In this document: piece by piece, positions 36,857-46,912 of the stretch | How the letters are laid out: each line of letters begins with the position of its first letter | Numbering within the stretch: the first letter of the stretch is position 1 | Assembly: GCF_014268655.2 (NCBI RefSeq) | Contig: NZ_JABWQX020000004.1 | Span: forward strand, 1-64,000 | Direction: 5' to 3' | Source of the DNA: Pseudomonas marvdashtae | Lineage (GTDB): Bacteria > Pseudomonadota > Gammaproteobacteria > Pseudomonadales > Pseudomonadaceae | DNA length: 64,000 nucleotides | Notes under the pieces: generated by a model | The model's input: only the letters and a program-made list of their open reading frames with translations | Told to the model about the DNA's origin: nothing | Database searches by the model: none | Program-made: the position numbers and the translations under genes

Positions 36857-38044
36857 TCACGAAACCGCTACATTAGGCTTACGACTGGCCATCGCCGTCA
36901 CCCCATAACCAATCACCGCCGCCAGGATCGACCCAGTCAGAATCCCCATCCGATCCATCCCCGCATACTCACTCGCACCCGGCACGAATGCCAGGGAGCC
37001 GACGAACAGGCTCATGGTGAAACCGATGCCACAGAGAATCGCCACGCCCAGAATCTGACCCCAATTGGCCCCGGCGGGCAGGCTGGCAATGCCGATTTTC
37101 ACCGCTAGCCACGTCAGGCCGAACACGCCGACAGCCTTGCCCAGCAACAGGCCGACCGCGATGCCCATCGGGACGTGATGGGTGAAACTCTCGACCGTGA
37201 CGCCGCTCAGGGACAAGCCGGCGTTGGCAAACGCAAACAGCGGCAAGATACCGTAGGCCACCCAGGGATGCAGCGCGTGTTCCAGCGTCAGCAGGGGTGA
37301 CGTTTCGGCGTTCCTGGTGCGCAGTGGAATGCAGAAGGCCAAGGTCACGCCGGCCAATGTGGCGTGGACACCGCTCTTGAGCACACAGATCCATAGAATC
37401 AGCCCGACCACCATATAGGGCCCGAGCTTGACGACGCCCATCCGGTTCATCGCCACCAGCCCGGCAATGCAGGCGGCGGCCAGTCCCAGTGACAAGGTCG
37501 ACAGGTCACCAGAGTAGAAGATTGCGATGATGACGATGGCGCCCAGGTCGTCGATGATTGCCAGGGTCATCAGGAACAGCTTGAGCGACACCGGCACCCG
37601 CTTGCCGAGCAAGGCCAGCACACCGAGGGCGAAGGCGATGTCGGTGGCCGTCGGAATCGCCCAGCCCGCAAGGGCAGCCGGATTGTCACGGTTGAGAAAC
37701 CAATAGATTAAAGCCGGTATCAGCATGCCGCCAATTGCTGCCGCGCCCGGCAAGACAATTTGTGAAGGCTTCGACAATTGTCCGTCCAGTACCTCACGTT
37801 TGACCTCGAGGCCGATGAGCAGGAAGAACAGCGCCATCAAGCCGTCGTTGATCCACAGCAGCGCTGGTTTCGCAATCTTCAGCGCCCCGACCTGAGCCAC
37901 CACGGGCGTGTCCAGGAAATCTGTATAGAGCCACGACAGTGGCGAGTTATTCAGTATCAGGGCTAGCGCGGCAGCGGCGATCAAAAGCAAGCCGCCGGCG
38001 GCTTCCAACTGAAGAAAACGGGTCAAAGCGCTACGGATAGGCAA
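36857..38044 (-). CDS. nhaA: Na+/H+ antiporter NhaA
   Basis: 395 residues with about 12 membrane helices. The N-terminus ([25 protein letters not shown]), the helix with [23 protein letters not shown], and the ion-site helix [21 protein letters not shown] followed by [11 protein letters not shown] (Asp pair, Na+/H+ exchange site) are all conserved. It exports Na+ in exchange for H+ at alkaline pH. Stands alone; a 267-nt upstream spacer separates it from the divergent PLP-enzyme gene. Confidence 0.95.
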   Translation of the reverse strand: MPIRSALTRFLQLEAAGGLLLIAAAALALILNNSPLSWLYTDFLDTPVVAQVGALKIAKPALLWINDGLMALFFLLIGLEVKREVLDGQLSKPSQIVLPGAAAIGGMLIPALIYWFLNRDNPAALAGWAIPTATDIAFALGVLALLGKRVPVSLKLFLMTLAIIDDLGAIVIIAIFYSGDLSTLSLGLAAACIAGLVAMNRMGVVKLGPYMVVGLILWICVLKSGVHATLAGVTLAFCIPLRTRNAETSPLLTLEHALHPWVAYGILPLFAFANAGLSLSGVTVESFTHHVPMGIAVGLLLGKAVGVFGLTWLAVKIGIASLPAGANWGQILGVAILCGIGFTMSLFVGSLAFVPGASEYAGMDRMGILTGSILAAVIGYGVTAMASRKPNVAVS

Positions 38045-38311
38045 GGTAGCTCTCCATTATTTGAATCAAAAAGATGGCACACCCTAACCCGTACCGTTAG
38101 TTGTTAAAACAAAAGTTATATTCTTTTTTGTTATATGTCGTTACAAGCTCTCGCCAGGCTGTCGGGCAGTTATGCCGCATATTGGACCTTAGCTGTACCT
38201 GTGCGGGATGTCGGTTTTTTCCTAAGCTTGCGTCACGTATTTCCGAAACCAGGCCGTGTATGCGGGGCCGTCAGGTTCGCTCGCGTCGAACCGATCCAGT
38301 GAGAACACAAT

Positions 38312-39406
38312 ATGAATGACCCTCGCCAATGGGCGCGCGAAGCCATCCGCATCATCGAGGCGGATTTCCAGCGCAGTGCCGACACGCATTTGATTCCACT
38401 GCCACTGCCGGGACTGCCGGGCATCGAGTTGTATTTCAAGGACGAATCCAGCCACCCCACCGGCAGCCTCAAGCATCGGCTGGCCCGTTCGCTGTTTCTC
38501 TACGCGTTGTGCAACGGCTGGCTCAAGCCGGGCGCGCCGGTGATCGAGGCCTCCAGCGGCTCGACGGCGATTTCGGAGGCTTACTTTGCCCGCTTGCTGG
38601 GCCTGCCGTTCATTGCGGTGATGCCGGCGACTACCTCGAGGGAAAAAATCGCACAGATCGCCTTCTACGGTGGCAAGAGCCATTTGGTGGACGATCCTAC
38701 GCAGATCTACGCCGAGTCCGAGCGCCTGGCTCGCGAGCATGACGGACATTTCATCGACCAGTTCACCTACGCCGAGCGCGCCACGGATTGGCGCGCCAAC
38801 AACAATATCGCCGAGTCGATCTTCCAGCAGATGCGCTTCGAGCGGTATCCGGAGCCTGCCTGGCTGGTTTCCAGCCCTGGCACGGGCGGTACGACGGCGA
38901 CCCTCGGGCGTTATGTCCGTTATCGCCAGCACTGTACCCGTGTGCTGTGTGCCGACGCCGAGCGGTCGGTGTTCTTCGACTACTACCGCAGCGGCGATGC
39001 CGACCTGCGCCTGGATTGCGGTTCGCGGATCGAAGGCATCGGCCGGCCACGGGTCGAGGCGTCGTTCCTGCCCAAGGTCATCGATGCGATGGTCAAGGTG
39101 CCGGACGCCTTGTCCCTCGCGGCCATGCATTACCTGGCCCAGCGCTTGGGACGACGGGTCGGCGGATCCAGCGGCACCAACCTGATCGGCGCGTTGATCG
39201 CTGCGAAGCGAATGGCAGACGCCGGCGAATCGGGGTCGATCGTGGCGATTTTGTGTGATGGCGGGGAGCGCTATGCCACGACGTATTACGAGCCGGCCTG
39301 GCTCGAGGCTCAGGGGTATGAATTGGCTGGATTGATCGATGCCGTGGCGGCATGCGCGGAGCGGGGAGAGGCGTTGCCGGAGAGTGTGTTGCGAGCTGAT
39401 ATCTGA
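38312..39406 (+). CDS. PLP-dependent cysteine synthase-family enzyme (Cds1-like)
   Basis: 364 residues, fold-type II PLP enzyme. The PLP Lys is in [15 protein letters not shown], the substrate loop is [21 protein letters not shown], and the phosphate loop is [14 protein letters not shown]. Closest in type to cysteine synthase-like proteins including L-cysteine desulfhydrases (Cds1), so the reaction (cysteine synthesis, desulfhydration or another beta-replacement) is not fixed by sequence. An REP hairpin follows. Confidence 0.85.
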   Translation: MNDPRQWAREAIRIIEADFQRSADTHLIPLPLPGLPGIELYFKDESSHPTGSLKHRLARSLFLYALCNGWLKPGAPVIEASSGSTAISEAYFARLLGLPFIAVMPATTSREKIAQIAFYGGKSHLVDDPTQIYAESERLAREHDGHFIDQFTYAERATDWRANNNIAESIFQQMRFERYPEPAWLVSSPGTGGTTATLGRYVRYRQHCTRVLCADAERSVFFDYYRSGDADLRLDCGSRIEGIGRPRVEASFLPKVIDAMVKVPDALSLAAMHYLAQRLGRRVGGSSGTNLIGALIAAKRMADAGESGSIVAILCDGGERYATTYYEPAWLEAQGYELAGLIDAVAACAERGEALPESVLRADI

Positions 39407-39426
39407 ATCTTCGATAAGACGAGTTC

Positions 39427-39455
39427 CCGGGGGAGCGAGCAAGCTCGCCCCCCGG
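39427..39455. repeat. REP-type hairpin
   Basis: CCGGGGGAGCGAGC-AA-GCTCGCCCCCCGG, a strong near-perfect stem between the PLP-enzyme gene and the convergent oxidoreductase gene; likely shared terminator. Confidence 0.75.
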
Positions 39456-39464
39456 CAAACATGG

Positions 39465-41078
39465 TCAGGCCTTCAGGCCAAGTACATCCCGCGCCACCGC
39501 TTCGGCAATCCGGATACCGTCCACGCCCGCCGACAGGATCCCGCCCGCATAACCTGCGCCTTCGCCTGCCGGGAACAGGCCCTTGACGTTCAGGCTCTGC
39601 AGCGTTTCGTCGCGGGTGATGCGCAACGGCGAAGAGGTGCGAGTCTCGATGCCGGTGAGCACGGCGTCGTGCAACGAATAGCCGCGGATCTGTTTTTCGA
39701 ATGCCGGCAGGGCTTCGCGGATGGCTTCGATGGCGAAGTCCGGCAGGGCCAAAGCCAGATCACCCAGGGACACCCCCGGCTTGTAGGAAGGTTCGACGCT
39801 GCCCAGTGCGGTGGACGGCTTGCCAGCGATGAAGTCACCCACCAACTGCGCGGGGGCTTCGTAGTTGCTGCCGCCGAGCACGAAGGCATGGGATTCCAGG
39901 CGTTCCTGCAATTCGATGCCCGCCAGCGGACCGCCGGGATAATCCACTTCCGGGGTGATGCCGACGACGATGCCGGAGTTGGCGTTGCGTTCGTTGCGCG
40001 AGTATTGGCTCATGCCGTTGGTCACGACGCGGTTCGGCTCGGAAGTCGCCGCCACCACGGTGCCACCTGGACACATGCAGAAGCTGTACACCGAGCGACC
40101 GTTCTTGGCGTGGTGCACCAGTTTGTAGTCGGCGGCGCCGAGTTTCGGGTGCCCGGCATACTTGCCCAGGCGCGCGCTGTCGATCAGCGATTGCGGATGT
40201 TCGATACGGAAACCCACCGAGAACGGCTTGGCCTCCATGTAAACGCCGCGACCGTGGAGCATGCGGAACGTGTCCCGGGCGCTGTGGCCGAGGGCCAGGA
40301 TCACGTGTTTCGAATGGATCTGCTCACCGCTGGCCAGCTCGACGCCAACCAGTTGACCGTCTTCGATCAAAACGTCAGTGACCCGCTGCCCGAAGCGCAC
40401 TTCACCGCCCAGGGCGCGAATCTGCTCTCGCATGTTTTCCACGACGCCGGTCAGGCGGAACGTACCGATGTGCGGCTTGCTGACGTAGAGGATTTCTTCC
40501 GGCGCCCCGGCCTTGACGAACTCGTGCAGGACCTTGCGTCCGAGGAACTTCGGATCCTTGATCTGGCTGTAGAGCTTGCCGTCGGAGAAGGTCCCCGCGC
40601 CGCCTTCGCCGAATTGCACATTGGATTCGGGGTTGAGCACGCTTTTGCGCCATAGGCCCCAGGTGTCCTTGGTGCGTTGGCGCACTTCCGGGCCACGCTC
40701 GAGGATGATCGGCTTGAAGCCCATCTGCGCCAGCAACAGGGCGGCGAAGATCCCGCACGGGCCGAAGCCGACCACGATCGGCCGCTCGCTCAGGTCGTTC
40801 GGTGCCTCGCCGACGACTTTGTAACTGACATCCGGCGCTTCGTTGACGTTTCGGTCATCGGCGAACTTGCGCAGCAGGCTGGCTTCATCGCGCACCGCCA
40901 GGTCGATGGTGTAGATGAAGCACAGCTCAGAGGATTTCTTGCGTGCGTCGTAGCTGCGCTTGAACAACGTGAAGTCGAGCAGGTCATCGCTGGCGATGCC
41001 CAGGCGTTGCACGATGGCAGGGCGCAGGTCTTCTTCGGGATGGTCGATCGGCAGCTTGAGTTCGGTGATTCGTAACAT
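39465..41078 (-). CDS. FAD-dependent oxidoreductase (BaiN/HI0933-like group)
   Basis: 537 residues. An N-terminal ~95-residue domain (MLRITELKLPIDHPEEDLRPAIVQRLGI) precedes a Rossmann FAD site (VVGFGPCGIFAALLLAQMGFKPIILERG) and the C-terminal FAD motif GLFPAGEGAGYAGGILSAGVDG. This arrangement matches uncharacterised NAD(P)/FAD dehydrogenases found in many bacteria. The substrate is unknown. The ATG at 41078 is chosen because the longer frame lacks similarity and would overlap the upstream lipoprotein gene. Confidence 0.85.
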   Translation of the reverse strand: MLRITELKLPIDHPEEDLRPAIVQRLGIASDDLLDFTLFKRSYDARKKSSELCFIYTIDLAVRDEASLLRKFADDRNVNEAPDVSYKVVGEAPNDLSERPIVVGFGPCGIFAALLLAQMGFKPIILERGPEVRQRTKDTWGLWRKSVLNPESNVQFGEGGAGTFSDGKLYSQIKDPKFLGRKVLHEFVKAGAPEEILYVSKPHIGTFRLTGVVENMREQIRALGGEVRFGQRVTDVLIEDGQLVGVELASGEQIHSKHVILALGHSARDTFRMLHGRGVYMEAKPFSVGFRIEHPQSLIDSARLGKYAGHPKLGAADYKLVHHAKNGRSVYSFCMCPGGTVVAATSEPNRVVTNGMSQYSRNERNANSGIVVGITPEVDYPGGPLAGIELQERLESHAFVLGGSNYEAPAQLVGDFIAGKPSTALGSVEPSYKPGVSLGDLALALPDFAIEAIREALPAFEKQIRGYSLHDAVLTGIETRTSSPLRITRDETLQSLNVKGLFPAGEGAGYAGGILSAGVDGIRIAEAVARDVLGLKA

Positions 41079-41151
41079 AACGGGGTCCGGTTCGCGGGAT
41101 GCACAACTGCACCAGGGCGTGAACCGGCGATTATAAGCCAAAAGCGCTGGA

Positions 41152-41829
41152 TCAGTCGTCGCGCGCCCCACCGAAGTAGGCGCAGCCGCGTTGGACCTGG
41201 CCGTTGACCCGCAACTCGGCGCTCATGTGTTGCACACTGCCGCTGACGCTGTCGACACAACGCGCAGGTGTGACCCAGAGCTCGACTTTCTGGCCGTTGG
41301 CTTCGGTGCCGAGGTTGAAGCGGCCGTCGCCCAGTTGCTCCTCGACATAAGGCACCGCCAGTGGTGGCTGGCCTTCGCGATCCAGCACCAGGCCCTTGCC
41401 GCTGGCCTTGAGCGCCCATTCGGGGCCGTGCCCCGCGGCACGCAAGGTCAGACGCTTGAAGTCCGCATCGGCGCAAGCGTTCCCCGAGCGTTCCAGGCGA
41501 TACAGTTGCTCGAGGTCCAATTGGCTGTCGGCGCCGGCCGCGGCGCTGGAAACGATACGGCCACGGACATCGGCAAACAGCTTGCCTTGGTCGTCCGCCA
41601 GGGTGGCGGCCTGTTGCAGCACGCTGGTTGCGCCTGTGTCGTTGACGATATAGCGACGTTGCTCCTCGCATGGCTGGAACACCAGCTTGCCATCGGCCGC
41701 CGTCAGCTCCCCCTGCATGCGCATCTGGCCAGCGTGGGACGCACTCTCACGCGGGGCGTCGAGCAGCTGGCAACCGGCGAAGAGCGGGAGAAGGGCAATA
41801 CACAACAGGGAACGAGCGACACGCATCAT
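41152..41829 (-). CDS. Predicted lipoprotein, COG3650-like
   Basis: 225 residues with a lipoprotein signal (MMRVARSLLCIALLPLFAGC, lipobox LFAGC). The mature region has a beta-rich N-terminal part (GELTAADGKLVFQPCEEQRRYIV) and a C-terminal part with paired Cys (ARCVDS, RGCAYF) such as seen in META/COG3650-type periplasmic proteins. Function unknown. Two adjacent ATG codons (41829, 41826) follow a GGAG Shine-Dalgarno; the first is used here. Confidence 0.75.
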   Translation of the reverse strand: MMRVARSLLCIALLPLFAGCQLLDAPRESASHAGQMRMQGELTAADGKLVFQPCEEQRRYIVNDTGATSVLQQAATLADDQGKLFADVRGRIVSSAAAGADSQLDLEQLYRLERSGNACADADFKRLTLRAAGHGPEWALKASGKGLVLDREGQPPLAVPYVEEQLGDGRFNLGTEANGQKVELWVTPARCVDSVSGSVQHMSAELRVNGQVQRGCAYFGGARDD

Positions 41830-42000
41830 TGGGTCTCCAGACAAGTGTCGCCACGTTACTCAGACTATTGTTTCATCACAACCCACAGGGCGAATTTACA
41901 ACTCGATCCAGGGAGTTCAGCAACATTCCGTGTCATTTCCAAATGCCAAGGCATTGGGAAAGGGCCTAGTCTTGCGCCGTTTCAGCTAGAGGGTGGTCTC

Positions 42001-42369
42001 ATGACGATGGCAAGACAGGTGCTGTTCACAGGATTGGGGATGTTGGCGGCCTTGCAGTGCATGGCGGCAGATATCCATTTTTCGTCCGCTTCGGATTTTA
42101 CTTCAATGATCCTGACACTCAAGCAGGAGAACGACCCCAATCCGGGATACGTGCTGCTAGACGTCATGCTCAGCCCGGACGCGCAAAAACGCGTGGCACG
42201 GATGAGTCGTGAGTCGCTGGATCAACCCGTGCGGATATTTATCAATGGAACATTCATAAGCCGGCCAACAGTGAAATCGGCGCTCGATATGACTGGCACG
42301 CGGCTGAGCATACCGCGTGAAATCGCCCCGTCGCTGATACCCACGTTGTTAGAACCTTCGGCGCCCTGA
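42001..42369 (+). CDS. Exported protein with a SecD-P1-head-like domain
   Basis: 122 residues with a signal peptide (MTMARQVLFTGLGMLAALQCMA/ADI). The mature part (LLDVMLSPDAQKRVARMSRE, then LDQPVRIFINGTFISRPTVK) resembles the P1-head region of SecD, where the pattern is 'hydrophobic strand, DEGAKRF-like helix, P-L-x-I-x-LDG-x-x-SAP'. No membrane anchor is present, so this would be a free periplasmic protein. The link is by motif reading only. Shine-Dalgarno GAGGG precedes the ATG. Confidence 0.65.
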   Translation: MTMARQVLFTGLGMLAALQCMAADIHFSSASDFTSMILTLKQENDPNPGYVLLDVMLSPDAQKRVARMSRESLDQPVRIFINGTFISRPTVKSALDMTGTRLSIPREIAPSLIPTLLEPSAP

Positions 42370-42401
42370 TTGAATCCAGAGCACCTCCGAGTACGCGTTC
42401 G

Positions 42402-43001
42402 TCAGCCCACGTGAAACGTCTGACCAGTTTGCAGGCCTTCGACGCTCTTGGCGTAGGCCAATGCCACATCCGCTGCGGGAACGGGTTTGAAGCCGCGGAA
42501 ATAAGGTGCGTATTTGTCCATGGCTTCCAGCAGCACGTTCGGGCTCACCGAGTTGACTCGCATGCCCCGTGGCAACTCGATTGCCGCGGCGCGCACAAAA
42601 CTGTCCAGGGCGCCGTTGACCAGGGCCGCTGAAGCACCGCTCTTGATCGGATCGTGGCTGAGCACGCCGGTGGTGAAGGTGAAGGACGCTCCGTCGTTAG
42701 CGAATTCACGGCCGATCAGCAAAAGATTCACCTGGCCCATCAGCTTGTCCTTCAAACCGAGGGCGAAGCTTTCTTCGGTCATGTCGCCCAAGGGCGCGAA
42801 GGTGACGTTGCCCGCTGCGCAGACCAAGGCATCGAAGCGGCCGGTCTTCTCGAACAGGGCGCGAATCGAGGCGCTGTCGCTGATATCCACTTGCAATTCG
42901 CCGCTGTGGCGGCCGATCCGGACGATTTCATGGCGTGGCGACAGTTCGTTATCGATGGCTGAACCGATGGTGCCGTTGGCGCCGATCAACAGGATTTTCA
43001 T
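42402..43001 (-). CDS. Atypical short-chain dehydrogenase/reductase
   Basis: 199 residues with a Rossmann N-terminus (KILLIGANGTIGSAI) and FDALVCAAGNVTFAPLGDM (the NAG-like motif), then SFTFTTGVLSHDPIKSGASAAL. The usual Tyr-x-x-x-Lys pair is not visible at its expected place after the Ser; Ala/Leu occupy it (SAALVNGALDSF). This matches an atypical SDR group rather than a decayed gene. The start at 43001 gives the Rossmann motif directly. It is divergent from a LysR gene and is its likely target. Confidence 0.8.
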   Translation of the reverse strand: MKILLIGANGTIGSAIDNELSPRHEIVRIGRHSGELQVDISDSASIRALFEKTGRFDALVCAAGNVTFAPLGDMTEESFALGLKDKLMGQVNLLLIGREFANDGASFTFTTGVLSHDPIKSGASAALVNGALDSFVRAAAIELPRGMRVNSVSPNVLLEAMDKYAPYFRGFKPVPAADVALAYAKSVEGLQTGQTFHVG

Positions 43002-43083
43002 GGGCTGTTCCTCAGTGGTGTGAACGAGGTTGCAGTCTAGGATGGATTTTCTCGTAGATAAGCGTGCTAATAGGAAACCTTTG

Positions 43084-43099
43084 GTTTTCAATTGGAAAC
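43084..43099. promoter_or_regulatory. Dyad between SDR and LysR genes (possible LysR box)
   Basis: GTTTTCAATTGGAAAC is a near-perfect 16-bp dyad (14 of 16 positions symmetric), containing a T-N11-A core. It ends 6 nt before the LysR ATG, in the 104-nt divergent spacer. Its position suits autoregulation plus SDR control by the LysR protein (inference). Confidence 0.45.
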
Positions 43100-43105
43100 A
43101 ATCCA

Positions 43106-44014
43106 ATGAGCGAGATAGACGACCTGGCGGCGTTTGCCGTACTCGTCGAAGCCGGGAGTTTTACCTTGGCGGCGCAGCAGTTGGGGTGCAGCAAGGGGCA
43201 ATTGTCCAAGCGCATCAGCCTGTTGGAGGAGCGCTTTTCGGTGCTCTTGCTCCAGCGTACGACCCGGCGCTTGAGCCTCACGGCGGCGGGGGCGGCGCTG
43301 CTGCCCCAGGCCCAGGCGTTGCTGGTCCAGGTGGAAAGGGCGCGTCAGGCATTGGCCCGCTTGAAAGGCGAAATCTCCGGGCCGGTGCGTATGACGGTTC
43401 CGGTCTCGCTGGGGGAAACCTTCTTTGAAGGTCTGCTGACGGAGTTTGCCCATGCGTACCCCGACGTGCAGATCGAGTTGGAGCTCTACAACGGCTATCG
43501 TGATCTGTCTCGCGATGGCTTCGACCTGGCAATCCGCTCGGATGCCTCTATCGATGAGCGGCTGGTGGCCCGCCCGCTGCTGGCCTGGCACGAAATGACC
43601 TGTGCCAGCCCGGCCTACCTGGAACGTTACGGCGAGCCCGACGCCCCCCAGGCCTTGGCCGAGCATAAGTGTCTGCTCAACAGCCATTACAGCGGTCGGG
43701 AGGAATGGCTGTATCACCAGCAGCACGAACTGCTGCGGGTGCGAGTGTCCGGGCCGTTTGCCAGCAACCACTACAGTTTGTTGAAAAAAGCCGCCCTGGC
43801 CGGGGCAGGAATCGCGCGATTGCCGTCGTATTTGCTCAACGAGGAACTGGCCGATGGGCGACTGCGCTGGTTGCTGCGCGATTTTCAGACCCGCCGCATG
43901 CCGATGTACCTGGTGCATCCGTATCAGGGCGGATTGCCCAAGCGTACGCAGGTGCTGGCTGATTATCTGATCGATTGGTTCAAGCGCAGCGGGGAGGCGT
44001 TGGATCGACTCTGA
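43106..44014 (+). CDS. LysR-family transcriptional regulator
   Basis: 302 residues: N-terminal winged HTH (FAVLVEAGSFTLAAQQLGCSKGQLSKRISLLEERF, ~9-43) and a periplasmic-binding-like effector domain (RMTVPVSLGETFFEGLLTEFAHAYPDVQIELEL). The ATG at 43106 (MSEIDDLAAF) is the usual family start. Divergent from the SDR gene with a 104-nt intergenic region holding a dyad. The effector is unknown. Confidence 0.92.
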   Translation: MSEIDDLAAFAVLVEAGSFTLAAQQLGCSKGQLSKRISLLEERFSVLLLQRTTRRLSLTAAGAALLPQAQALLVQVERARQALARLKGEISGPVRMTVPVSLGETFFEGLLTEFAHAYPDVQIELELYNGYRDLSRDGFDLAIRSDASIDERLVARPLLAWHEMTCASPAYLERYGEPDAPQALAEHKCLLNSHYSGREEWLYHQQHELLRVRVSGPFASNHYSLLKKAALAGAGIARLPSYLLNEELADGRLRWLLRDFQTRRMPMYLVHPYQGGLPKRTQVLADYLIDWFKRSGEALDRL

Positions 44015-44032
44015 TAACGAACACTTGACCTT

Positions 44033-44124
44033 GTGGCGAGGGAGCTTGCTCCCGCTCGGTTGCGCAGCGACCGCAAAATCTTGGGGCCGCTACGCAGCCC
44101 AGCGGGAGCAAGCTCCCTCGCCAC
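44033..44124. repeat. REPIN (two inverted REP elements)
   Basis: GTGGCGAGGGAGCTTGCTCC and GCGGGAGCAAGCTCCCTCGC face each other across ~50 nt. Lies between the LysR gene and the livF terminator. Confidence 0.88.
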
Positions 44125-44150
44125 AGGGATTTCGTCCAACATCCGGGCGA

Positions 44151-44176
44151 AAAAAAAACGGCCCGAAGGCCGTTTT
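44151..44176 (-). terminator. Intrinsic terminator of the branched-chain amino-acid operon
   Basis: ACGGCC-CGAA-GGCCGT stem; in the direction of the operon it is followed by a long T run (A run on the plus strand at 44151-44158). It ends transcription just after livF/braG. Confidence 0.9.
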
Positions 44177-44189
44177 CATGGAGGCAGAC

Positions 44190-44891
44190 TCAACCGCCCA
44201 AATACGCTTCGCGCACTTTCGGATCGGTCAGCAGGGCTTCGCCGGTGCCTTGCATTACCACGCGGCCGTTCTCCAACACGTACGCCCGGTCGGCGATTTT
44301 CAGCGCCTGGTTGGCGTTCTGCTCCACCAGGAACACCGTCACGCCATCCTTGCGCAGCTGTTCGATGATGTCGAAGATCTGCTGGATGATGATCGGCGCC
44401 AGGCCCAGTGAGGGCTCGTCGAGCAACAGCAGCTTGGGCTTGCTCATCAGCGCACGGCCGATGGCGAGCATTTGCTGTTCGCCGCCGGACATGGTGCCGC
44501 CGCGCTGGGTAAAGCGCTCTTTCAGGCGTGGGAAAAGGTGCAGTACTTTGTCCATCTGTTCCTGGAAGTCGCCTTTGTCGGTGAAAAATCCGCCCATGGC
44601 GAGGTTCTCTTCCACGGTCAGCCGGGCAAACACGCGACGGCCTTCCGGCACCACGGCAATGCTCTTGCGCATGATCTGCGCCGAGTCCTGGCCCACCAAT
44701 TCCTCGCCCATGTAGCGGATGCTGCCGCTGTGGGCCTGAGGCGAACCGCAAAGCGTCATCAGCAGGGTGGATTTACCGGCACCGTTGGCACCGATCAGCG
44801 TGACGATTTCGCCCTGGCGGACTTCGACGTTGACGCTGTGCAGCGCCTGGATCTTGCCATAGAAGGTGGAAACGTTTTCGAACTGCAGCAT
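44190..44891 (-). CDS. braG: Branched-chain amino-acid ABC transporter ATPase (LivF/BraG)
   Basis: 233-residue ABC ATPase. Walker A is GANGAGKSTLL, the signature is MSGGEQQMLAIGRAL and Walker B is LLLLDEPSLGLAP. Last gene of the operon braC-D-E-F-G; its ATG immediately follows the stop of braF. With BraF it energises uptake of Leu, Ile and Val (and in P. aeruginosa also Ala and Thr). Confidence 0.95.
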   Translation of the reverse strand: MLQFENVSTFYGKIQALHSVNVEVRQGEIVTLIGANGAGKSTLLMTLCGSPQAHSGSIRYMGEELVGQDSAQIMRKSIAVVPEGRRVFARLTVEENLAMGGFFTDKGDFQEQMDKVLHLFPRLKERFTQRGGTMSGGEQQMLAIGRALMSKPKLLLLDEPSLGLAPIIIQQIFDIIEQLRKDGVTVFLVEQNANQALKIADRAYVLENGRVVMQGTGEALLTDPKVREAYLGG

Positions 44892-45659
44892 TTACGCTTC
44901 CCCCAGGTAGGCTTTGATCACTTCAGGATTGTCGCGGATCTGTTCCGGCGTGCCGTCGGCCAGGGGAGTGCCCTGGTTGATCACGACGATGTGGTCGGAA
45001 ATGCTCATGACCAGCTTCATATCGTGCTCGATCAGCAGGACGGTGACGTTGTGCTCTTCACGCAGCACGCCGATCAGCGCCTTGAGGTCTTCGGTTTCCT
45101 TCGGGTTCAGGCCGGCGGCCGGTTCGTCGAGCATGAGGATCCGCGGGCGGGTCATCATGCAGCGGGCGATTTCCAGGCGTCGTTGCTGACCGTAGGCCAG
45201 GGTCCCGGCGGTACGGTTGGCGAACTCGGTGAGGTTGACCTTGTCCAGCCAGTACTCGGCGTACTCCATGGCCTCGCGTTCGCTCTTGCGGAACGCCGGG
45301 GTCTTGAACAGGCCGGCAAAGAAGTTGGTGTTCAAATGACGATGCTGGGCGATCAACAAATTCTCGACCGCCGTCATGTCCTTGAACAGCCGCACGTTCT
45401 GGAAGGTCCGCACCACGCCCTTGCGAGCGATGTGGTGGCCGGGCAGGCCCTGGATTGGCTCGCCGTCCAACAGGATGGTGCCGCCAGTCGGCTGGTAGAA
45501 GCCGGTCAGGCAGTTGAACACCGTGGTCTTGCCCGCGCCGTTCGGCCCGATCAAGGCAACCACTTGTTTCTCTTTCACGGTCAGGGCCACGCCGTTGACC
45601 GCCAGCAAACCGCCGAAGCGCATGCTCAAGTTTTCGACTTTCAGGATCTCGCGGCTCAT
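44892..45659 (-). CDS. braF: Branched-chain amino-acid ABC transporter ATPase (LivG/BraF)
   Basis: 255 residues. Walker A is [14 protein letters not shown], the signature region is [15 protein letters not shown], and Walker B is [16 protein letters not shown]. LivG-type insertion present (~70-130). The start overlaps the braE stop by 4 nt, so translation is coupled. Confidence 0.95.
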   Translation of the reverse strand: MSREILKVENLSMRFGGLLAVNGVALTVKEKQVVALIGPNGAGKTTVFNCLTGFYQPTGGTILLDGEPIQGLPGHHIARKGVVRTFQNVRLFKDMTAVENLLIAQHRHLNTNFFAGLFKTPAFRKSEREAMEYAEYWLDKVNLTEFANRTAGTLAYGQQRRLEIARCMMTRPRILMLDEPAAGLNPKETEDLKALIGVLREEHNVTVLLIEHDMKLVMSISDHIVVINQGTPLADGTPEQIRDNPEVIKAYLGEA

Positions 45660-46912
45660 TTGCGCAGCTCCATGTGCGGGCGTTGCATAGGCAGCAGACC
45701 TTGAGGACGCCAGATCATCATCAGCACCATCAAGGCGCCGAACATCAACATGCGGTATTCACTGAATTCACGCATCATTTCGGGCAACAGGATCATCACG
45801 ATCGCCGCGAGGATCACGCCCAGCTGCGAGCCCATCCCGCCCAGCACCACGATGGCGAGGATGATCGCTGACTCGATGAAGGTGAAGGACTCCGGCGTCA
45901 CCAGGCCTTGGCGGGCAGCGAAGAAGCTGCCGGCAAAACCGGCGAACGCAGCGCCGAGGGTGAAGGCCGACAGCTTGATCACGGTCGGGTTGAGACCCAG
46001 CGCACGGCAGGCGATTTCGTCTTCGCGCAGCGCTTCCCACGCACGGCCAATCGGCATGCGCAGCAGGCGGTTGATGACGAACAGCGCGGCCAGGGCCAGC
46101 AGCAACGCCACCAGGTAGAGGAAGATCACCTTGTTGATCGAGTTGTATTGCAGGCCGAAGAACTCGTGGAAGGTCTGCAGGCCTTCGGCGGCCTTGCGCT
46201 CGAAGGTCAGGCCGAAGAACGTCGGTTTCTCGATGTTGCTGATGCCGTTCGGGCCACCGGTGATGTCGGTCAGGTTACGCAGGAACAGGCGGATGATCTC
46301 GCCGAAACCCAGAGTCACGATTGCCAGGTAGTCACCGCGCAAGCGCAGGACCGGGAAGCCCAGCAGGAAACCGAAGGTCGCGGCCATCATCCCGGCGATC
46401 GGCAGGCAGATCCAGAAGCTCAGGCCGAAGTAATGGGACAGCAGCGCGTAGCTGTAGGCGCCGACGGCATAGAAACCCACGTAGCCCAAGTCCAGCAGGC
46501 CGGCCAGGCCTACGACGATGTTCAGGCCCAGGCCGAGCATCACGTAGATCAGGATCAGCGTGGCGATGTCCACCGCACCGCGTGAACCGAAGAACGGCCA
46601 CACCAACGCCACGACGACCAGGCCCAGGACGATCCAGCGTTGGGTCGACGGCAGGGTCAGGAAGTTGCTAGCCTTGGCCGGGATCACCGGCACGCCGGGA
46701 GATGCCTTCCAGGCTGCGCTGATCTGCGTGCTGAACAACACCCGCAGGAACATCAGGACGGAACATACGGCGATAGTCGCCAGGATGGCCGGGCTGGTGC
46801 CGTGCACTTCCAGGTTGATGCCGACGATGGTCAGTTTGAGACCGAGTACCGGATAGGCCACGGCCCAGACCAGCAGGGCGCTGAAGAGCGCCGATTTGAG
46901 ATGCCTAGTCAT
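45656..46912 (-). CDS. braE: Branched-chain amino-acid ABC permease (LivM/BraE)
   Basis: 418 residues with about nine hydrophobic segments. Signature loop [21 protein letters not shown] (EAA-like, contacts ATPases). The N-terminal ~100 residues form an extra hydrophobic region as in LivM proteins. Its start overlaps the braD stop by 4 nt. Confidence 0.94.
   Translation of the reverse strand: MTRHLKSALFSALLVWAVAYPVLGLKLTIVGINLEVHGTSPAILATIAVCSVLMFLRVLFSTQISAAWKASPGVPVIPAKASNFLTLPSTQRWIVLGLVVVALVWPFFGSRGAVDIATLILIYVMLGLGLNIVVGLAGLLDLGYVGFYAVGAYSYALLSHYFGLSFWICLPIAGMMAATFGFLLGFPVLRLRGDYLAIVTLGFGEIIRLFLRNLTDITGGPNGISNIEKPTFFGLTFERKAAEGLQTFHEFFGLQYNSINKVIFLYLVALLLALAALFVINRLLRMPIGRAWEALREDEIACRALGLNPTVIKLSAFTLGAAFAGFAGSFFAARQGLVTPESFTFIESAIILAIVVLGGMGSQLGVILAAIVMILLPEMMREFSEYRMLMFGALMVLMMIWRPQGLLPMQRPHMELRK

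Noticed and set aside
36754..44124. CRISPR array from recurring GGGAGCAAGCTCCC units
   Set aside because: Copies are dispersed and palindromic, lack regular spacers and no cas genes exist; they are REP/REPIN elements.
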